64,000 bases of DNA from Stutzerimonas stutzeri TS44 (GTDB taxonomy: Bacteria; Pseudomonadota; Gammaproteobacteria; Pseudomonadales; Pseudomonadaceae), in NCBI GenBank assembly GCA_000263395.1, contig AJXE01000017.1, positions 24,915 through 88,914 of the forward strand. The letters are read 5' to 3'. Position 1 is the first letter of the stretch, and each line of letters opens with the position of its first letter. Shown in pieces: positions 49,977 through 58,265 of this stretch. The notes beneath the pieces are model-generated. The model did no database searches and was not told the origin of the DNA. It was given only the letters and a program-made list of their open reading frames with translations. The translations under genes were made by a program, and so were the position numbers.

Positions 49977-50358
49977 CCAGCACGCCGTTGTGGATGCGTC
50001 CACCGCCCAGGACTACCTCGGCCAGACCGTACTCGTTGAGCTGCATTGGGACGATGAGCCGGATTCTTTCTGGTACTGCCTTCATATCGTCGGTGTGATG
50101 CTGCCCGTTGAAGGCGTGTATGAGCATGGCTGTTTCATGACCCTGGAGCTGAACAGCCAGGGCGAATTTCCCAACGAAGTGTTCTTCTCGAACATTCGCA
50201 CGATCAGGGTGATGCGGCACCGCGACCGGCACAGTTCCGGCAACGTACTGGGCCGTATCGCCCTGCCCAACTCTGCAAGGTCAAGGGCCGCGCTCCCGGC
50301 TCGTCGGAACAGCTTCATCGTTCCGGCGAACGGAAGCACGGGCGCAGCGCATCCTTGA
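49969..50358 (+). CDS. Hypothetical protein of the element
   Basis: A 129-aa protein with no recognised domain. The first 80 residues look globular ([49 protein letters not shown]), while the last 50 are Arg/Ser/Ala rich. It is translationally coupled to the XisF-like pair. Similar small genes follow xisF in Pf prophages. Confidence 0.6.
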   Translation: MTSQHAVVDASTAQDYLGQTVLVELHWDDEPDSFWYCLHIVGVMLPVEGVYEHGCFMTLELNSQGEFPNEVFFSNIRTIRVMRHRDRHSSGNVLGRIALPNSARSRAALPARRNSFIVPANGSTGAAHP

Positions 50359-50370
50359 CCCTGCACGACC

Positions 50371-50748
50371 ATGAACAGCCTATCGCTCGGAGTGTGGGGT
50401 AGCTTCACCGCCCCACACTCCCGAGCCCTCGGCGGCAAGAGCGGGATGACAAGGGCGGCGCCCTTGGTGTTGTTCGTCCTCGCGCGCCGCGCCTATCCCT
50501 GCCTTCCGCACCTGCTCCTTGGGCTGGCCTGCCTCGCGCTCTGCATCGCCCTGGACGGCACGCCGCCGCCCGATCATCCATACCTTCCCGTCTTCACTCT
50601 GGATCAACCCTGCCCGGCCGATCCAACCCAAGCCTTCGCCGACGCCGTTACCGCATGGCAGCTCATAAGCGCGCGCACGCCTGCACAGCTCTACGCGGAG
50701 CGTAGCGGGCGCGTGGCCTGTGCCGGCGTGCGCGCGCCGCCCGGCTGA
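50371..50748 (+). CDS. Hypothetical protein with one hydrophobic segment
   Basis: A 125-aa frame with one hydrophobic stretch ([18 protein letters not shown]) and a C-terminal domain of unknown type. No ribosome-binding site is clear at the first ATG. The internal ATG at 50446 would give 100 aa starting MTRAAPLV and leave the strong hairpin at 50385-50425 outside the gene. Not recognisable as a phage coat protein. Confidence 0.5.
   Translation: MNSLSLGVWGSFTAPHSRALGGKSGMTRAAPLVLFVLARRAYPCLPHLLLGLACLALCIALDGTPPPDHPYLPVFTLDQPCPADPTQAFADAVTAWQLISARTPAQLYAERSGRVACAGVRAPPG
50385..50425. other. Long hairpin, candidate replication/packaging signal
   Basis: GGAGTGTGGGG (50389-50399) pairs perfectly with CCCCACACTCC (50411-50421), and the stem extends outward with one bulge (GCTCG/CGAGC). 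There is no T-run. In filamentous phages a strong intergenic hairpin serves as packaging signal or replication origin; that role is inference here. Confidence 0.45.
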
Positions 50749-50815
50749 CGTCCCTGTAACACGTCAGATAACCAGTTGTGGGTTCAGTGGCAAAAGCTCA
50801 ATAAAGGTAAAACCG

Positions 50816-52096
50816 ATGCAAGTTAAAGATTTCATCCGCGTTGATCGGACCACCGGCGAGGAAAGCAGTAACGGCCGACTGTTTCTGGACATTGGCTATA
50901 CGGGCTTCAAGGACCTGTCAGGCGTTCGCCTGCTGCGCTGCGGCGTCGATACGGTCCGCCAGCTGTACCGTGGGCTGATCCGCCCGGAAATCATGGCGCT
51001 GTTCGAGAAGCCGGGCGCGATGGTCGAGTTCGCCGGGCAAATCTGGCACTCGGGCCGGGTGGGTCGGGACTCGGGATACCAGTACAAGCTGCAGAACGCC
51101 GACCTGGGCTTCATCCTGCTCATCAAGAACTTCAACGCCAAGCTGGAGCACATCGGACCGCACCTGAAAATCGAGGTGTCACCGCACGCCATCGACGCGC
51201 TGTCGCCGGAACGGCTGCAAGAGCGGATGGACTACTACGCCGCTGCGGTGATGACCAACCGGGAGCGCAACCAGTGTGCCGTCCACCTCGCCCTGGACCT
51301 GCAAGGCTGGAAGCCTCCGGTCGATCTGGTGGCACGTCTGCACTGCCGGGCCAGGACGCACCGGGATATCTCGGGCATCAGCCAGGTCGAGTGGGCCACC
51401 AAGTCCAGCGTTTACGGTCGTGGCGAAACGTCGATGTTCGGCTCGGCTGGTGGGGTACAGCTCTGCATCTACAACAAGACCGAACAGGCCCGCGCAACGG
51501 ACAAGCTCGACTTCTGGGAAAGCGTCTGGCGGCGTCGGGACTCGTTCGATGCGGCGGACCCGGACAACTACGATCCGGCCCAGGACGTGTGGCGGGTCGA
51601 GCTGCGCTACCACCATTCGGTTATCCAGCAATTCGCCAGCGGCTCGGTAGACATGAAGACGGGCCAAGCGATCGACACGGACTCCTTCGCCGCCTTCTCG
51701 GCCCATCTGGACGGCCTGTGGCGCTACGGCCTGCGCCAGTTCAAGCTCATTGCTCGCCCTGGGTACTACGAGCCGATCTGGACGCTGATGCGCGATGACG
51801 TGCGGGTGGATGTGGCCGTGGATTCGCTGGTCGATGACACCGAATACAAGCGGTACTACAAGACCTCTCGAGGCTTCTCAGGCAAGAACGTGGAGCTGTT
51901 CCTGGGAAACTTCGTAAGCCTGCTGGCAAGGGAGCGGGTGGGCGCAAAAAAGGCGTTTGAGACGCTGCAGCAATGGGACTGCTGGCCGGTGATCCGCGAT
52001 CACTACGCCGCCAAAGAAATGACCGAGCGTGACCTGTACAAGCACATCAAGGCACTGCTCGAGGAGCGTCACGTTCGCTGGGGGCGTGCTGTTTGA
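50816..52096 (+). CDS. Pf-type phage replication initiation protein
   Basis: A 426-aa protein resembling the replication initiator of Pf inoviruses. It has a central rolling-circle-type region (HYHHSVIQQF-like RVELRYHHSVIQ, with FWESVWRRRDSFD upstream) and a conserved N-terminus FLDIGYTGFKDLSGVRLLRCG. It nicks or initiates at the phage origin to make single-stranded DNA. The start at 50816 has AAAGGTAA upstream; the frame open from 50720 overlaps the preceding gene. Its stop overlaps the integrase start by 4 nt. Confidence 0.85.
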   Translation: MQVKDFIRVDRTTGEESSNGRLFLDIGYTGFKDLSGVRLLRCGVDTVRQLYRGLIRPEIMALFEKPGAMVEFAGQIWHSGRVGRDSGYQYKLQNADLGFILLIKNFNAKLEHIGPHLKIEVSPHAIDALSPERLQERMDYYAAAVMTNRERNQCAVHLALDLQGWKPPVDLVARLHCRARTHRDISGISQVEWATKSSVYGRGETSMFGSAGGVQLCIYNKTEQARATDKLDFWESVWRRRDSFDAADPDNYDPAQDVWRVELRYHHSVIQQFASGSVDMKTGQAIDTDSFAAFSAHLDGLWRYGLRQFKLIARPGYYEPIWTLMRDDVRVDVAVDSLVDDTEYKRYYKTSRGFSGKNVELFLGNFVSLLARERVGAKKAFETLQQWDCWPVIRDHYAAKEMTERDLYKHIKALLEERHVRWGRAV

Positions 52097-53091
52097 TCAC
52101 CAAGGGAACAACCGGCTGGGACGTGGATTTCTGGCTGGATAAGGCAGCCGGCATTCGCAAGCGCAAGCGTGGCTTCCGCACCAAGAGCGAGGCTGAACGC
52201 TGGGTAGTCGATATGCGCCGGGAGTACAGCCATCGGGGCCGCGACCCGGGCGAACGCCTCGCCGATCTGGTGCAGGTCTGGTACGAGCTGCATGGCGCCA
52301 CGCTCAAGGATCAGAAGCGCTACGGGCGCACCCTGGCGATAGTCGATGCCTTGGGCAACCCGATTGCCTCCAGCTTCACCGCCCTGGATTTCAGCCGCTA
52401 CCGGGCCGAACGCCTCAAGAGCTGCACCCCGGCGACGGTGAACCATGAACACCGCTACCTGAAAGCCGTGTTCAACGAGCTGATTCGCCTCGGCGTCTGG
52501 CACGAAGCCAATCCTGTCGCCAAGCTGCGGCAACTGCGCGTCGATGAAACCGAGCTGACCTATCTCACCCTGGATGAATGCCGGTTGGTGCTGGATGAAT
52601 GCGCCGCGTCGACCAACAGCCACACTCTGCCCGTCGCCAAGCTCTGTCTGGCTACTGGTGCACGATGGGATGAAGCGGAGTCGATCACCCGTAACCAGCT
52701 GCTGAACGGGCAGGTTCGCTTCGCCAGGACGAAGAATGGCCGGGTGCGGTCCATCCCCGTGCCGGATGATCTGGTGAAGTTGATGCTGGAGCGTGGCTAC
52801 CCTGGATCGGGCCGGCTGTTTAGCTCCTGCCGATCGGCGTTCCGCAAAGCGTACGAACGCACCGGCCTACACACACCCGGCCAGCTGACCCACATCCTGC
52901 GGCACACCTTCGCCAGCCACTACATGATGCAGGGCGGCAACATCCTCACGCTGCAACGAATCCTGGGCCACGGCGATATCAAGATGACGATGCGGTACTC
53001 GCATCTGGCGCCGGATCACTTCGCGACTGTGCTCAGTCACTCGCCGTTGGCGTTGCTCGACCAGAAGGACCGGCAAGACGCTGCGAATTAG
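52093..53091 (+). CDS. Pf-type tyrosine recombinase/integrase
   Basis: A 332-aa phage integrase. The catalytic set is complete: Arg191, Lys214, His267, Arg270, His293 and nucleophile Tyr302 (motif HILRHTFASHYM, then RILGHGDIKMTMRYSHL). An N-terminal Arm-binding-like region precedes the SAM-like core-binding domain. The TTG start overlaps the replication gene's stop (TTGA). It should recombine the tRNA-like att repeats at 47012 and 53971. Confidence 0.93.
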   Translation: MITKGTTGWDVDFWLDKAAGIRKRKRGFRTKSEAERWVVDMRREYSHRGRDPGERLADLVQVWYELHGATLKDQKRYGRTLAIVDALGNPIASSFTALDFSRYRAERLKSCTPATVNHEHRYLKAVFNELIRLGVWHEANPVAKLRQLRVDETELTYLTLDECRLVLDECAASTNSHTLPVAKLCLATGARWDEAESITRNQLLNGQVRFARTKNGRVRSIPVPDDLVKLMLERGYPGSGRLFSSCRSAFRKAYERTGLHTPGQLTHILRHTFASHYMMQGGNILTLQRILGHGDIKMTMRYSHLAPDHFATVLSHSPLALLDQKDRQDAAN

Positions 53092-53136
53092 CATCCGCTA
53101 TAATGACCCGCACACCGCGAATGAGGTTTTTGAGCT

Positions 53137-53307
53137 ATGTCCGATCTGACGTTGGAAGAGAAAAAGGCTTACTACGCCAAGGTCCGCCAATCGAACTACG
53201 CCGCCAGCCTGCGCCTGGAAGGCTTCAATACCACACCGGCTGACGCTAAGCGCAAGCTCCCAACGCGCGAAGCTGCCCTGAGAGCCTTGCGCGCTCGGCA
53301 GGCCTGA
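53137..53307 (+). CDS. YhfG-like antitoxin of a Fic toxin
   Basis: A 56-aa protein starting MSDLTLEEKKAYYAKVRQSN and ending in a basic segment, like YhfG/VbhA-type small antitoxins that sit upstream of fic. Its stop overlaps the fic ATG by 1 nt (TGATG). A TATAAT at 53099-53104 provides a -10 element without a clear -35. It occupies the slot behind the integrase where Pf4 carries its own toxin-antitoxin pair. Confidence 0.75.
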   Translation: MSDLTLEEKKAYYAKVRQSNYAASLRLEGFNTTPADAKRKLPTREAALRALRARQA

Positions 53308-53903
53308 TGCTCGATAAGTACGGTGTCGGTCAGGATCCTCTCTGCTATCCAGGCACCACGGTTCTACGCAACCGTCTGGATCTGACCGATGACCAAGCGC
53401 TTTACGATGCTGAGCGCACCCTCTCTGAAATCGCCGCGGCCACCATCGACTTCGCCCTTCCTCCTTACGATCTCTCCTACCTGCAGCGGATCCATCGCAC
53501 CCTCTTCGATGATGTTTACGATTGGGCGGGAGAGCTGCGTGCGGTGGACATATCGAAGGGCGATACACACTTCTGCAACGTTACTCGAATCGAACCCGAG
53601 GCTACGAAGCTCTTCAGGCAATTGGCGGCGGCCAACTGGTATGAGGGGATGTCACGGCAACAGTTGGTTTCCGCTGTAGCAGAGCTCTATGGCGACCTGA
53701 ACATGGTCCACCCTTTTCGGGAAGGAAACGGGCGTGCGCAGCGGATCCTGTTTGATCACATCATTGTGAACGCCGGCTATGAGATCAGCTGGTGGCAGGT
53801 CGATGAGCGCGAGTGGATCCAAGCCAATATCGACGCGGTGACCTGTGACTATCAGGCCATGACCAACATCTTCCAGCGCTGTATCGGTCAAGCCATTCGC
53901 TAG
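53307..53903 (+). CDS. fic: Fic-domain toxin (AMPylase)
   Basis: A 198-aa protein with a canonical Fic motif HPFREGNGRAQR at residues 135-146, so AMP transfer to a target protein is expected. The flap segment GDTHFCNVTRI precedes it. No N- or C-terminal inhibitory helix is evident in the same chain, consistent with a separate antitoxin (the preceding gene). Last gene of the element, just before the right arm sites. Confidence 0.92.
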   Translation: MLDKYGVGQDPLCYPGTTVLRNRLDLTDDQALYDAERTLSEIAAATIDFALPPYDLSYLQRIHRTLFDDVYDWAGELRAVDISKGDTHFCNVTRIEPEATKLFRQLAAANWYEGMSRQQLVSAVAELYGDLNMVHPFREGNGRAQRILFDHIIVNAGYEISWWQVDEREWIQANIDAVTCDYQAMTNIFQRCIGQAIR

Positions 53904-53904
53904 C

Positions 53905-53933
53905 GGGACAAGGTAGGGACACTTCGGGGACAC
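53905..53933 (+). promoter_or_regulatory. Three phased integrase arm-type sites (right)
   Basis: GGGACA at 53905, GGGACAC at 53916 and GGGACAC at 53927, spaced exactly 11 bp, i.e. one helical turn apart. The same heptamer occurs inside the left end at 47171. Confidence 0.5.
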
Positions 53934-53946
53934 CGCCGGAAAACAA

Positions 53947-53998
53947 AAAGGGCTAGCCGAAGCTAGCCCTTTGATTTCATTGGTGCGGAGACAGGAAT
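53947..53998 (-). repeat. attR: 26-nt identical repeat with terminator
   Basis: The 26-nt segment 53971-53996 is identical to 47012-47037. It is preceded by a hairpin GGGCTAGC/GCTAGCCC (53950-53969) with a T-run on the minus strand. Beyond 53996 the sequence still resembles a decayed tRNA 3' half (AGGTTTCATTCCT T-arm remnant on the minus strand). Confidence 0.7.
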
Positions 53999-54003
53999 GA
54001 AAC

Positions 54004-54664
54004 CTAAAGCCTGCAGACCTTTCAAATAAGGACGCGAGCTTGTTGCGAAACGTCAAAGGGCACTCAATTAGATACTTACCTATTTCACTTAGCCCCGCCA
54101 GCGCCACCACCAATGCTCTCGAGCAAGAAACGGTTGTCGCTACGGTTCAACGGTGATTGGGCGCACCACCGTCGGCACCTTCGACCAGAGGATCCGCTGA
54201 CCTTCAGGGTCACTCCCGAGGCGAGGCAGCATGTCCTGAAAGCCCCGCGCAGGCAGCGAAGATTGCCTGAGCCTCGCTACGCTGGCATGTAGCCCAGTCC
54301 ATTTCGCAGTGCAAAATGGGGCTTAAGGGGCTTCGTCGCCGAGAACGATGCCAGCCTAATGCTTCCCATGTGAAGCTCCCAGTTCTTGGTTTATGATCAT
54401 CCGATTGGCCCAGAACACCATGCGGCCGCCCTACAAATGCAGCTATGGCTCTTTCTCAAGCGAAAGATTCCGGAGGCCGTGGACTAGTAGAAGCAGGCCT
54501 CCCAGTTAATAACAATTTGGATCTACAGCCTGAGCTGGTGATTACGTGAGCTGTCTTTCGTGCGAAGAGCTAACGATTTTGCAGACGGCAGGGTACAGAG
54601 TCAGGCTGAAGCTATAATTTTTATTGAAACCATAACGAACTAAATTCGAAAACGGAATTGAAAA
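54004..54664 (+). ncRNA. Gene-free leader of avcD, candidate AvcI-type inhibitory RNA region
   Basis: About 660 bp upstream of the deaminase gene with no supportable protein gene. Known AvcD deaminases are held inactive by a small RNA (AvcI) encoded immediately 5' of the gene, so an RNA in the last 200-300 bp of this gap is expected. Self-complementary pieces are visible (for example CCCATTTTGCACTG-like symmetry near 54290-54330), as is a TATAAT at 54613-54618. RNA ends cannot be placed from sequence alone. Confidence 0.4.
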
Positions 54665-56272
54665 ATGGCAGTAGCTCAAAGCGCAGCATTTCCCGCCTCT
54701 AATGATGGCAATCAAACATCTAGCACTCTGTTGAGCGATTTAGTATCCAAGGAGCTAATTTTTGCGGTGGTTGGGCCAGCTGGTTCTGGCACAAGCTGGA
54801 TAGCCAAGGCATTGAAAGAAAGCCTGAGCAATACCATTCCAAACTCAGAAGTTGTAGTACTGAAAGCCAGCGAGGCAATAGCCAACTGGGCAGACTCTAC
54901 GAAGTTCGGAATTGACAATAGCTCCAAGCTATCTCGCGCAAAGTCACTTCAGGATGCAGGGGATGCAATTCGATCGCGAGATACAGCCGGGGTCGCAGTG
55001 AGCTTAATCTCTGAGATAATCAGAATAAGAGACACACCCGCAACCGATGTAGCCAGCACGAAAGAATCTCCATTCAGAGTCTACATACTTGACTCTTTAA
55101 AAAACCCCGCAGAAGTATCTTTGCTTAGAAGTGTTTATCAAGAGGCATTTTGCCTTATTGGCGTGGTTTGTGAAAATCAGAAACGGCGCTCGAGATTAAG
55201 AGACGGGAAGTGCAACTCCTCCTCCGGCGAGGAAATCGATATATTTATTGAGCGCGACCAAGACTCCGGAATTAGTAACGGGCAGAAGGTAAGTGATACA
55301 TTCCATCTTTCAGATTATTTCATTGACAACACCCAAGATCGCTTCTCTGACACAGAAAGTCGAGTTGAGAACCCAGCGTGGGATGTTAATGACCAACTAG
55401 GACGCCTTATAGACATCCTGACGTTCAAAAAGGTTGTGCGCCCCACAGCCAGCGAAACTGGAATGTTTCATGCCTATGGCGCGAAAATGACAAGCGCTTG
55501 TTTGTCCCGACAGGTTGGAGCTGCCCTGATGGACAAAGCAGGAAATCTGCTTGCCACAGGAAAAAATGAAGTTCCTGCTGCTGGAGGCGGCGTCTATGGC
55601 GGGGGCTTTCAAAGCGACCCCCGAAACGATCACCGCTGCGCGTACTCGACAGAATATTGCAGTAGCAATAAGCATCAAGACCAGATAATCGGCGAACTGA
55701 TTAGCGTGGTTCCAGAGTTGCAAGGTGCCGATCCATCAAAATTAAAAAGCACCTTAAAAAAGACAGGAATAGGGCGACTACTAGAATTCAGCCGGGCCGT
55801 GCACGCTGAAATGGATGCACTTCTAACAGCTGCTAGGCAGAGCATCTCTCCGGTGGGTAGCAGGTTGTTTGTGACAACGTTTCCTTGCCACTACTGCGCG
55901 CGACATATCGTTTCAGCAGGCGTAGATGAAGTTCAGTATATTGAGCCGTACCCCAAGAGCTTAGCATTTGATCTGCATGGCGATGCTATCGAGAAATCTA
56001 AAGCTGCATGGGTCTCTCCCAGTGATGCAACGATTGTGCACAACGAACTAATTGTAAAGTCCTCCGACCACCAGGCCGCTCCAAAAGTTCTTTTCCGAGC
56101 ATTCACCGGTGTGGCGCCGCGACTATATCGACAAGCCTTTATGAAAGATAGAAAGCTGAAGGATGAGCAAGGCCAAATGAGCTTTGGCAAACCTGAGTGG
56201 TCGTCAGGCCTGTTGAGCGAAAACTATCAAGCAATTGAAAAGCGGCTTGTTAAGAATATGATGGAGGGGTGA
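54665..56272 (+). CDS. AvcD-like antiphage dCTP/dCMP deaminase
   Basis: A 535-aa protein with an N-terminal P-loop domain (Walker A GPAGSGTS at 37-44) and a C-terminal cytidine-deaminase fold. The zinc/proton-transfer motif HAE is at 380-382 and PCHYC at 407-411. This architecture matches AvcD/DCD antiphage deaminases that deplete dCTP when phage shuts off host transcription and the RNA inhibitor decays. The cysteine/histidine-rich segment 324-338 (RCAYSTEYCSSNKHQ) may form the additional zinc or allosteric site. AT-rich relative to the host. An unknown gene follows after 1 nt. Confidence 0.88.
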   Translation: MAVAQSAAFPASNDGNQTSSTLLSDLVSKELIFAVVGPAGSGTSWIAKALKESLSNTIPNSEVVVLKASEAIANWADSTKFGIDNSSKLSRAKSLQDAGDAIRSRDTAGVAVSLISEIIRIRDTPATDVASTKESPFRVYILDSLKNPAEVSLLRSVYQEAFCLIGVVCENQKRRSRLRDGKCNSSSGEEIDIFIERDQDSGISNGQKVSDTFHLSDYFIDNTQDRFSDTESRVENPAWDVNDQLGRLIDILTFKKVVRPTASETGMFHAYGAKMTSACLSRQVGAALMDKAGNLLATGKNEVPAAGGGVYGGGFQSDPRNDHRCAYSTEYCSSNKHQDQIIGELISVVPELQGADPSKLKSTLKKTGIGRLLEFSRAVHAEMDALLTAARQSISPVGSRLFVTTFPCHYCARHIVSAGVDEVQYIEPYPKSLAFDLHGDAIEKSKAAWVSPSDATIVHNELIVKSSDHQAAPKVLFRAFTGVAPRLYRQAFMKDRKLKDEQGQMSFGKPEWSSGLLSENYQAIEKRLVKNMMEG

Positions 56273-56273
56273 C

Positions 56274-56825
56274 ATGCACAGATCTAATACCCCTCTGAAA
56301 TTGTTTGATCTTAATTCAGGTAAGCTTTGCCATAGTTACGAGCTCGCAAATATGCATACTCAAAGCAAAAGCTTCAATGGCAATACCTTAATCTTCATGA
56401 GAGAAAGTGAAACCTCCAAGAAAAATTCATTCTTGCAGTTTTCGAGAAGCTATGATCCGGGCTGCATTCTTGATTTGAGAATAGCCCCTCGCCTTGATGT
56501 TTTTTACGGGTCGCGAAAAATAAGCTTCAGCACATTTGAAGAGTTAAATATTGAATACTTTGACTTCTTCGGCCGAATTGGAATTAACTCAAAAAACCAG
56601 CTATCAAAAATAGAGCTCTACTTTGTTGAGGCCTGCATCTATTTACTTTCCTCAGAGCGCTACAAGTCACGCCCCACTGTATTGTTTTTTGATGACGATG
56701 AAATCCTGCAGGAATGCTTGAAACATATTAGCAGCTCGTTCTATTTGCACTTACTACCAACAAGGATACTTAACATAGCAGAATTCAAGTCAGGACTTTT
56801 GAAGGTTATAACATTAACGGAGTAG
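56274..56825 (+). CDS. Unknown protein co-transcribed with the deaminase
   Basis: A 183-aa protein with no domain I recognise. It begins one nucleotide after the deaminase stop, so it is translationally coupled. The sequence shows an acidic FFDDDEILQECL segment and alternating hydrophobic strands. AT-rich like its partner, so they probably arrived together. Canonical AvcD systems are described as RNA plus deaminase only, so this could be an accessory subunit or an independent passenger. Confidence 0.65.
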   Translation: MHRSNTPLKLFDLNSGKLCHSYELANMHTQSKSFNGNTLIFMRESETSKKNSFLQFSRSYDPGCILDLRIAPRLDVFYGSRKISFSTFEELNIEYFDFFGRIGINSKNQLSKIELYFVEACIYLLSSERYKSRPTVLFFDDDEILQECLKHISSSFYLHLLPTRILNIAEFKSGLLKVITLTE

Positions 56826-56973
56826 CTTCTCGAAGCTATTTTCTAAACAAGCTCCACCCAGCTCTTGGACGCGACTGAGTGCCCAGCATTCAAAAAATGC
56901 GATTCGCTACTCAATGGTCGCGAGCAGCGCTATCTAGCAGCGCTAGCCGCCTTCGCCTATTTAGTACGTTTAC

Positions 56974-57837
56974 TCAGCGCTTAGGCCAAGGGAGATTGCC
57001 GTCCAGTTCCTGCAGTAATCCTTCATCACGTGATGACTCATACGCCTTCACAGCAGGTCGGATGCTGAATTTCTCAAACACCAGGATCGACTGAGTTTGC
57101 TTCCACGGGGCGTAGTAGATTGCCTCTTCGAAGCAGGAAAAATTGAGCGCGGCATCGCTACTACTCCAGTCGGTACCGTCCAGTTCTGCATCAGCAATTC
57201 CTCCGTCATCATTACGTATCGCGTTGGCAGCGGCAGAGTTCCGGGGAAGTTCAATCCCTTTCTGAATCCAGATTTTGGCTTCCCTCAATGCCTTGGAGAC
57301 CACTGAGTACTGGATGACACCATCCTCAGCCACGACGAATGCCAAGCAATCTTCCGAGGCTTGAACCAAGCGCGATGCCACGCATGCTCGGGAGGCTTGG
57401 AACTGATCTGACACTTTCGCGAGGTTAGTGAGGTTGAACTCCAACTCATCCGCTATTGGTTGAACCAGATTCCAAGGAACAAGGCACTCTGCGGCGAAAA
57501 GGTCGCACAGCGTCTCTTCTGGAGGTCGTCCTTTGAAGCGCTCTAATTCGTCGGCTGGCACGATCTCACCATGCACGGATGGCAAGTTCAGTACGTGATG
57601 CGCGATTTCATGCACGATGGTAAAGCGCTGCCTCTTGAGAGGGTCCTTCTCGTTGACACAGATATGCTTCTGACCGCGCTTCTCAAACGTGATTCCTGCT
57701 TCGCCTTCTTCGAGCTCTTTGCGGGAAACCTTGAAACCAAGGGTGGATGCAAGAGCCTCTACATCCACAGGAGCGTTGGTAATGCCTGCATCTTTCAACA
57801 ACTTCCTTGCTCGGCCAATTGTGGTTAATTCGTCCAT
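56974..57837 (-). CDS. CapP-like ImmA/IrrE zinc metallopeptidase
   Basis: A 287-aa protein with an N-terminal ImmA/IrrE domain. The zinc-binding HEIAH is at 76-80 and the third ligand region EETLCDLFAAECLVP at about 108-121, preceded by a strand ICVNEKDPLKRQRF. The C-terminal half (about 150-287) is a separate domain. This is the layout of CapP, which is triggered by single-stranded DNA to cut its partner repressor CapH. It follows the HTH gene by 12 nt on the same strand and faces away from the ubiquitin-like operon it probably helps to induce. Confidence 0.8.
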   Translation of the reverse strand: MDELTTIGRARKLLKDAGITNAPVDVEALASTLGFKVSRKELEEGEAGITFEKRGQKHICVNEKDPLKRQRFTIVHEIAHHVLNLPSVHGEIVPADELERFKGRPPEETLCDLFAAECLVPWNLVQPIADELEFNLTNLAKVSDQFQASRACVASRLVQASEDCLAFVVAEDGVIQYSVVSKALREAKIWIQKGIELPRNSAAANAIRNDDGGIADAELDGTDWSSSDAALNFSCFEEAIYYAPWKQTQSILVFEKFSIRPAVKAYESSRDEGLLQELDGNLPWPKR

Positions 57838-57849
57838 GATATTTCCACG

Positions 57850-58221
57850 TCACATTTGTTGAATCAGTTTCAAGCGCTTTAGCCAGGCTTCCTGAGTATT
57901 CGGGCGTTCGCCTCTAAAACTCATCGTCGCAAGATCTTCAAAGTCTTCCCATGGTTCATCGAGGCGAGAGAGCATCAGCTCATAAAGTGAATCCTCGATG
58001 CTGACTGACTTGGCGAGAAGTCGGAAAACATCACGTTCCCTTTGGTCGAGCTCGAGTGCCTCTGCGAGACGCTCGACAGCATCAGCCGATGGGGCTGCTC
58101 GGTCACCCTTCTCCAAGCGCCAAATATAGGCGTGATCGAGATCGCCTGCGCGTCGCTCCAGGTCCCTGAAACTCAGCTCCTTGCGTTCACGCATGATCGC
58201 GATGAACTCACCCAGATTCAT
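57850..58221 (-). CDS. CapH-like XRE repressor
   Basis: A 123-aa protein with an N-terminal XRE HTH (about 5-60: FIAIMRERKELSFRDLERRAG and YIWRLEKGDRAAPSADAVERL), a linker and a short C-terminal helical part suited to dimerisation. Together with the adjoining peptidase it matches CapH-CapP, a DNA-damage-responsive control module of defence operons. Three palindromic operator candidates lie between it and the divergent ubiquitin-like genes. Confidence 0.8.
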   Translation of the reverse strand: MNLGEFIAIMRERKELSFRDLERRAGDLDHAYIWRLEKGDRAAPSADAVERLAEALELDQRERDVFRLLAKSVSIEDSLYELMLSRLDEPWEDFEDLATMSFRGERPNTQEAWLKRLKLIQQM

Positions 58222-58265
58222 TTCGTTCCTCAGCCTATTGCAGAGCCCCGGTTGGGGGGAGTAGC

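Larger units (their letters stand above)
47012..53996. mobile_element. Pf-type inovirus-derived integrative element lacking virion genes
   Basis: About 7 kb between identical 26-nt repeats, each attached to a tRNA-like 3' end with its terminator. Inside are a Pf-type replication initiator and tyrosine integrase in the same order as Pf prophages, a divergently transcribed repressor with operator pair, small excisionase-like genes, and toxin-antitoxin cargo at both ends. No major coat, adsorption, Zot-like assembly or ssDNA-binding protein gene is visible. Candidate integrase arm sites (GGGACAC) lie inside both ends. Either a defective Pf prophage or a satellite depending on a helper inovirus. 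Confidence 0.75.

Noticed and set aside
53652..54113. A 153-aa minus-strand frame across the right att repeat
   Set aside because: It spans the fic 3' end, the terminator and the att core on the wrong strand, and has no coding features.
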